A stretch of 64,000 nt of DNA, taken from positions 62,001-126,000 of the forward strand of contig WHVA01000118.1 in assembly GCA_015179125.1 (NCBI GenBank). Reading direction: 5' to 3'. Position numbers and translations under genes: made by a program. Positions within the stretch are counted from its first letter, which is position 1, and each line of letters opens with the position of its first letter. Under the pieces are notes generated by a model. It was not told where the DNA came from and ran no database searches. It saw only the letters and a program-made list of their open reading frames with translations. This stretch comes from Gautieria morchelliformis (Eukaryota > Basidiomycota > Agaricomycetes > Gomphales > Gomphaceae). Below, in pieces: positions 59,036-64,000 of the stretch.

Positions 59036-62000
59036 CCCTGAAGATTGTGTAGCCGTTGTCTTAGATTCAATAGGAGCCCGCAGCGATTAGCTAGGTACAC
59101 TGGCGCGTATGATCGGCTCTTTGGCGATAGGAACGAATAAGCTAGTTGACGCTATCATACCCCCGGCAATCAGCTTTGTGAGCATTTGCATTCATCCTGT
59201 AAGCTGACTGCTCGATTACGCATTCTCTACGAGTGATGGAGCACAACAACGCAGATATATTGCTGAACGCGGCGACACTCAACCAAAATGCCATGAGTTT
59301 TTCGTGTTCAAGGATTCATGGCGTATATTCCGCGTGAGCGGGATAGGTCAGACTGACATGCTGCTTGACAAATGAGTCTCGCTATGTGCCTTGGTTTTAC
59401 TGCCGCGACTAGGACCAAGGTATAGAGTGTGGGGCTAATATTTGCCGTAAAGCTTAAAGGACAAACCAACGACACATTTCCGTGAGATGAGAAATACAGA
59501 CCACTTGCTGGGAAGAGATCTAATCTAAAGTCAGTTCTGCGGGACAACGAAGCCTCCTTGCGAGATTGATCGATATGCAATCATCAAACAACTGGACCGT
59601 GCCTTGGGCGGCGGTGTGCATCGTCCTCGAGTCACTGGTGATGCATTGATGCATCACGTCCGATTACACACACGGTCAATACTTATCCAAAGTCACAAAC
59701 CATATGTAAGTACGGAAAATTATACCGTCTCACTACGCATCCCGAATTCCGAGCGTGCGCCAGCACAGCTGTTCACAATTAAAACCAAGGTTATACCGTC
59801 TAACATGCCGAATTCCGAATATATATTTACCAGCGCCGGTATACAGCATGGTTTGGAAGTCGCGCAGCAAATAGACCTTCGGGGGATTGAGATACTTTTG
59901 TAGTACTCAGCGTCGAATTTGTTGGTTCCGTGCCCAAGATCCAGTATGTGGTGCCCATCCATGGTGGGTGCCATGCCAGCTGAAGCTAGATGGCCCCAAG
60001 TCAATCTCACAAATGATCTCGGACCTGCGCACTGGAGAGTCTATAATACTGTAGGCACCACTTTCATGTCCTGAGCGTGCTTCGATCTGAGACGGCGCGC
60101 GTAACGCTCCAACTTCCGATCGACAATATTCCATTCGCGGAATAAGTTCTAGCTTCTGGCCGCTCAGTCTACTTGTTGGTACATCTAAGGATCAATCTAG
60201 GGTCCACATCACACCCTGTCGATGGTGACAAAACAGCAAGCCAGTAAGGAAACGAAGTGATGGGCCAAGGGGCACGATGAATTATTAGCAGCCCAGCTGT
60301 TGTGAGTCCTCGGCGCTTCGTTGGACTTGCACCAGATATTAGCTTGGAGTATCACTGAGGAGGGATGCTCAGAGTAGTCGATCCATAACAGAGAGATACT
60401 GTGTTATCAAATTCACACCAAAGCACTGCCCACCGAACTTGTCCACAGCGAAAGAATTCTAGTGCATTAGTAGGTTCCTAAAACGCCTTTCCCGGCATTC
60501 ATAGACTTTGGCAAGTGTAAATTCAGCTTAGCAAGTGTGAGCTCCACTTTAAGTTCACAAGACAGACCTAGAGTCCGGTCTTGAAGTCCGATCAACCACT
60601 GCACTCGTGCGATAATTCCGTCTCAGGTCAGGGAAGATTAGCTCGAGCTTGAAGAGCTGGATGCCATCATCATTTGTGCAGGCCAGTCATCATGGACATG
60701 TGCATCAGTAAGCCCCCGCCGGGGCCAGTTTCAGCTCACCATGCTTCTCGGTTCGAAGCTCTTCCGGATCCCAAGTCCTTCCAAGCAAAGTGGACGAGTT
60801 GCTCCTGCAGAGGTTCGCAGTTGGTGGGCGATGTAACATATCGCGTGGCTCACAGCAGACATGGTCAAGTTGGGAAACACATACTGTACACAAAGAGAAG
60901 AAATACCATTGCAGTACTTACTAACAGCATGCTTCCAATCCTTGTTATAATCCCCAGTCCTTGTGAAGTGCGGTGTGAATTTCCAGCATCATATCTAACG
61001 ATCGATGTCAACATATAATGGTGAGACAGGAGTGCTGTATGTCCTGCTTAAGGCGTTGAGTTCAGTATTCATGATATAGTACAGACGATTCGCTGGGCCA
61101 AAAAATCATGAAATGACTGAGACCTCTATTAGATCACTAAGTATTTTCGCCACAGAAAACACTCGGCAGTGAGGATTCAATGGCTTACCATACCAGTGGC
61201 AATCTATTTGTCACGGTGGCCACAAGCTTGGCCACGATATATCGGAGCAGAATCGGTTTTAGTTTGAAGACAGCTTCGTCATCATCAGTGGCTAGTATCC
61301 AGCATCAAGGGAGTGATAGGACGTGCCTTAACACTGGGGATCAAAGCGCCGCAGGAGACCATCAAGCCAGTCACGGTGAACGCGGTGCGCAAATAACGTC
61401 AGTGATCATGATAGTTGATCATAATGCATGCTAAATCATTCCACTGTGAGAAGATATTCATATGAGGTTGGCTTGCTCGCTCAAGAAAAGAATTGACATT
61501 ACTGCGCTGGTAGGCTCGAACCAGTCTCTAGAATCGTGCTACTTTTCCCTTATTGTAAACAAAGGATCGAGTTTACTGCGCTGGCTGCCGAGCTTGCATC
61601 ACGTGATCATAGTCTCCGTTTCGGTACCGCTTCCCCACAGTGACCTACGCGGCCTCGGGGAGTATATATTTACACGCGGCAACCAACAGTACCCTGGGAC
61701 CGCACTAAACCTACGTAAAATCGGACGTGTCCAGTCAACGTATCCAAGGTATCCCGGCAGATAAGTACTGATCATTGTCATCGTTAGGAAACGGTGTAAT
61801 TCACCACGACGCCAATTCGCCCTGCAGGGCGATTAAGCGGCTTTCGCAGAGTTATTAATGTCCTTGACTCCACATAATCGCCGTGAAACTAGGCTTGCCG
61901 TGACATTCCGCAGCCGGGAGGCAATGTTCTCCTGCACCTGAATTACTCAGCCTTCTGGAGCGTCCCTTTCGGCTTGAGCTTCTCTCAAGCCGCGGCACGA

Positions 62001-62339
62001 TAATCCTGTCCTCGAGATGCGAGACGGATACTGTCTAAATTTAATATCCCTGTGCGACACTGATTCTGTTTCGGTTGTTTGACAGGGTTTTCCGGGCTTG
62101 AATACGCCCGCTGGGCCTCCTCGAGCTCTGTAGCAGTGGTGAACTCAGTATCTCTTCCGGGTGTCATCGACCGTGTGTTCATCATGGGAGGCCCATATTG
62201 GTTTATTTGTTTCTCTCTGGAGCCTGTGCCACGCGACACTGTGTCGATACACAAGTTACGCAAATCCAAAAGGAAAGGTTCGTGTGAGTTTGAGAGGTCG
62301 TGCTACAAGCTGAGACAACGACGATGTCTCGAATTATCA
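59036..62339. other. Gene-poor region
   Basis: About 3.3 kb with no reading frame I can link to a family and no consistent splice structure. Small weak repeats are present: a tataccgtc...ccgaattccga pair at about 59722-59822, and a tttgg/agcaagtgt...gctc pair at about 60510-60550. Frames such as 59604-59903 and 60674-61018 look random. It is probably decayed intergenic or transposon-derived DNA. Confidence 0.5.
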
Positions 62340-62870
62340 GGACACCCTGAGCGGCGAAATACAACAAAGTCCCGAATGCCGGGAAAACTGCCAATCAGCA
62401 AATCGGTCGAACTGCAAAGGCTTAACGTGAAAGCACTAGCCAGAGAAGCCTTCAAAAAGTCGCCGAGAGCCCGATACGCCCGTCAGATCCATCCCTCGAT
62501 GCCATCAATGGCGTATATGAAGCTCAGTGCTGGGCTAGCGCGCAGACACAGCTCACTATTAAGCCAGCTGCGCAAAGGCCATGCACCACAATGCTTCAGA
62601 ATAGGCCGAAACGCCGACATGCGAAGCCTGCTTCAGCTGCGACGAAACGGTACATCGCATTCTATTACAATGCCCGGCATATAAGCTACAAAGGCAACAA
62701 CAGCTGGAGAGAAAACTGAAGCGATCAACACGCTTTTGAACAAGACTGAAAGCACTGGCACCTGTTTTCCAATACATCAAGGCCACAGGCAGATCCAGGC
62801 AGATTCAGACAGACATTTGGAGACATTACTCTGCCGGATGGTAGGGACTAGTCTGGAGCAGGCTCACACA
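62340..62870 (+). mobile_element. 3' relic of a non-LTR (LINE) retrotransposon, RNase H end
   Basis: A degraded segment resembling the C-terminal end of fungal LINE polyproteins. PRARYARQIHPSMPSMAYMK, LSAGLARRHSSLLSQLRKGH and APQCFRIGRNAD correspond to the stretch after the RNase H domain, where family members read like the pattern LRTGHAPL...HRIGK. After about 62684 the similarity continues in a shifted frame as INTLLNKTESTGTCFPIHQG. The cysteine/histidine motif normally found between the parts is lost. Only the 3' tail is present, as usual for 5'-truncated LINE insertions, and it is old. Confidence 0.55.
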
Positions 62871-62989
62871 AGGTGCGTGGAAGCCAAACCACCTCACTTT
62901 GCACAAGCACAGACAAACTCAGGATGCTGTTATGACATGAACCTTCGGAGAGGGTTTGACCAAGCTTGGAGGTGAGACCCAAGGTGAGT

Positions 62990-63570
62990 TCCGAGGTTAC
63001 AGAACAAGGTTCTGGGGGTGAGGTTGGAAAGGACTAGGCTTCAGCTTATGTGCCGTGCCAGCCCTATGTACCAGTCCCAACTTCTTAGATAGACAAATAA
63101 GAGGCGAGGTTTAGTTCAAGAGGCAAAGGCTTATAAATTAGCTAAGGCTCAAAAGGTGTACAAGAGTCGAGATTCAGACTGAAGAATAGGAGTGCATACA
63201 GTTGGGCTTTTATATGGGTGAGGGTGTGTGTAAATAACCATTAACCCACAATGTGCGATTAGCTAATACTAGTGGGTCTGCATGGACCCACCATATAGTT
63301 CTTGCATGGGAACCACAGCGGCAGTTCCCCATTGAACCTTTACCTTACACTGTCACTACGTAGCATCATAATACCACATCTTGGTTGAGTTCTGCTGCCC
63401 TTGTGATACAAGGTAATAAGATCACATCCTTTACACCTTTTTGAACTTCCTGCAGCTGTTCGCCTAGTGAACAGCTGAATTGTGGAATCTGCGTGATCCT
63501 GAAAAGGATCGCTGCTTCGACGACTTTTGCTGTTGAACACCCTCCAGTTGACCCCTCCACTGTTGACTGC
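62990..63570 (-). mobile_element. Probable LTR-element fossil (LTR-like segment)
   Basis: Read on the minus strand, a purine-rich stretch near 63545-63565 is followed by a TGTT-type start, a promoter-like ccatataaaagccc near 63210-63225 and no coding sequence. This is the layout of a retrotransposon long terminal repeat, perhaps Copia-like. It is broken and old; no matching second terminal repeat is in the window. The family call is tentative. Confidence 0.3.
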
Positions 63571-63810
63571 GTGCATGATGATCCCACACAGTCGAAGGTG
63601 GACATGAGCTTCTAGCTCACGGCCTCACGCAGCCCATCCCCCCTGGGCTCAGAGCCCAGGGTTCTGGAAGCTGGAGAGGTCATCAACCTCACCACACACA
63701 TCCCCCCAATTGAGGACAAGGAAGCCCCGGACCACGTGTCACCAAGTGTGGTTGAAGATGAGGTGTCGCCGGGCAACAAACTGTGTCAGGGTTCACGCAT
63801 TTCCTTCCAC

Positions 63811-63960
63811 AAGTTTCTATTTCCTTCCATGAGTTTCCGTTACCTTCCGTCAGTTTCCGTAACCTTCCGTAACCTTCTGTCACATTCTGTCACATTCTGT
63901 CACATTCTGTCACACTCCGTCACATGTCACACTCCGTCACATGTCACATTCCGTCACCTT
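63811..63960. repeat. Short-period tandem repeat (about 10 bp, CACATTCTGT type)
   Basis: Degenerate units taccttccgt/cagtttccgt change gradually into perfect cacattctgt copies (about 63881-63910) and then into a longer cacatgtcacactccgt unit. Period is 10 bp, growing to about 16-17 bp at the right side. Confidence 0.85.
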
Positions 63961-64000
63961 CCCCCTCTACAAGTTTCCGTCTCCCCTATTATGTAAGCCT

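Noticed and set aside
61490-61545. Possible tRNA T-arm (ctggttcgagcc on the minus strand)
   Set aside because: No D arm, anticodon stem or acceptor pairing could be found around it.
61985-62269. Minus-strand frame starting MNTRSMTPGRDTEF
   Set aside because: It vaguely resembles the start of a retroelement capsid-type protein, but the match is too weak and too short to annotate.

Overview
The window is nuclear DNA of a filamentous basidiomycete, most likely an agaricomycete. Nearly every gene is cut by many introns of about 50-60 nt, genes lie about 2-2.5 kb apart on both strands, and several families are typical of mushrooms: a CYP63-like P450, wax-synthase-like membrane proteins, Zn2Cys6 regulators and a YicI-type alpha-xylosidase. 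I recognise 24 protein genes, nearly all rebuilt from the sequence by joining exons so that conserved family motifs run through. I saw no CRISPR array, rRNA or convincing functional tRNA.

Layout. 1-4.4 kb: two tandem transketolase-family genes on the minus strand, the first cut by the window edge. 4.7-15.4 kb: a Hook-interacting protein (FHIP), a P450, a Ptc7-type mitochondrial phosphatase and dipeptidyl peptidase III. 16.1-21.2 kb: acetate kinase and phosphoketolase, head to head on one short promoter. 21.3-26.8 kb: a DNAJC9-type co-chaperone, a polytopic Golgi-type membrane protein and an orphan membrane/coiled-coil protein. 27.4-36.5 kb: a Zn2Cys6 regulator, a phosphopentomutase/phosphoglucomutase and a wax-synthase-like acyltransferase. 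36.8-45.8 kb: QCR7, nucleoside diphosphate kinase, a single-pass surface protein, LETM1, PET100 and a serine/threonine dehydratase. 46.4-59.0 kb: GH31 alpha-xylosidase, a Ytp1-like protein, a second Zn2Cys6 regulator and MCMBP. 59.0-64.0 kb: no host gene; it holds a LINE 3' relic, a probable LTR-element fossil and a short-period tandem repeat.

Biology. The main theme is pentose carbon. Alpha-xylosidase releases xylose, phosphopentomutase feeds ribose-5-phosphate, transketolases interconvert sugar phosphates, and the phosphoketolase/acetate-kinase pair would split xylulose-5-phosphate or fructose-6-phosphate to acetyl phosphate and then acetate plus ATP. These genes are mixed with housekeeping genes, so this is a loose neighbourhood rather than a classical cluster. 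A second loose theme is mitochondria (Ptc7, QCR7, LETM1, PET100).

Unusual structures: an apparent AT-AC intron in the phosphopentomutase gene, three GC-AG introns, 17-nt and 5-nt microexons inside a zinc-cluster domain, a one-base frame break in the alpha-xylosidase gene, and a MITE-like element with a TTA target duplication. All protein calls come from motif recognition by eye, not from database searches.
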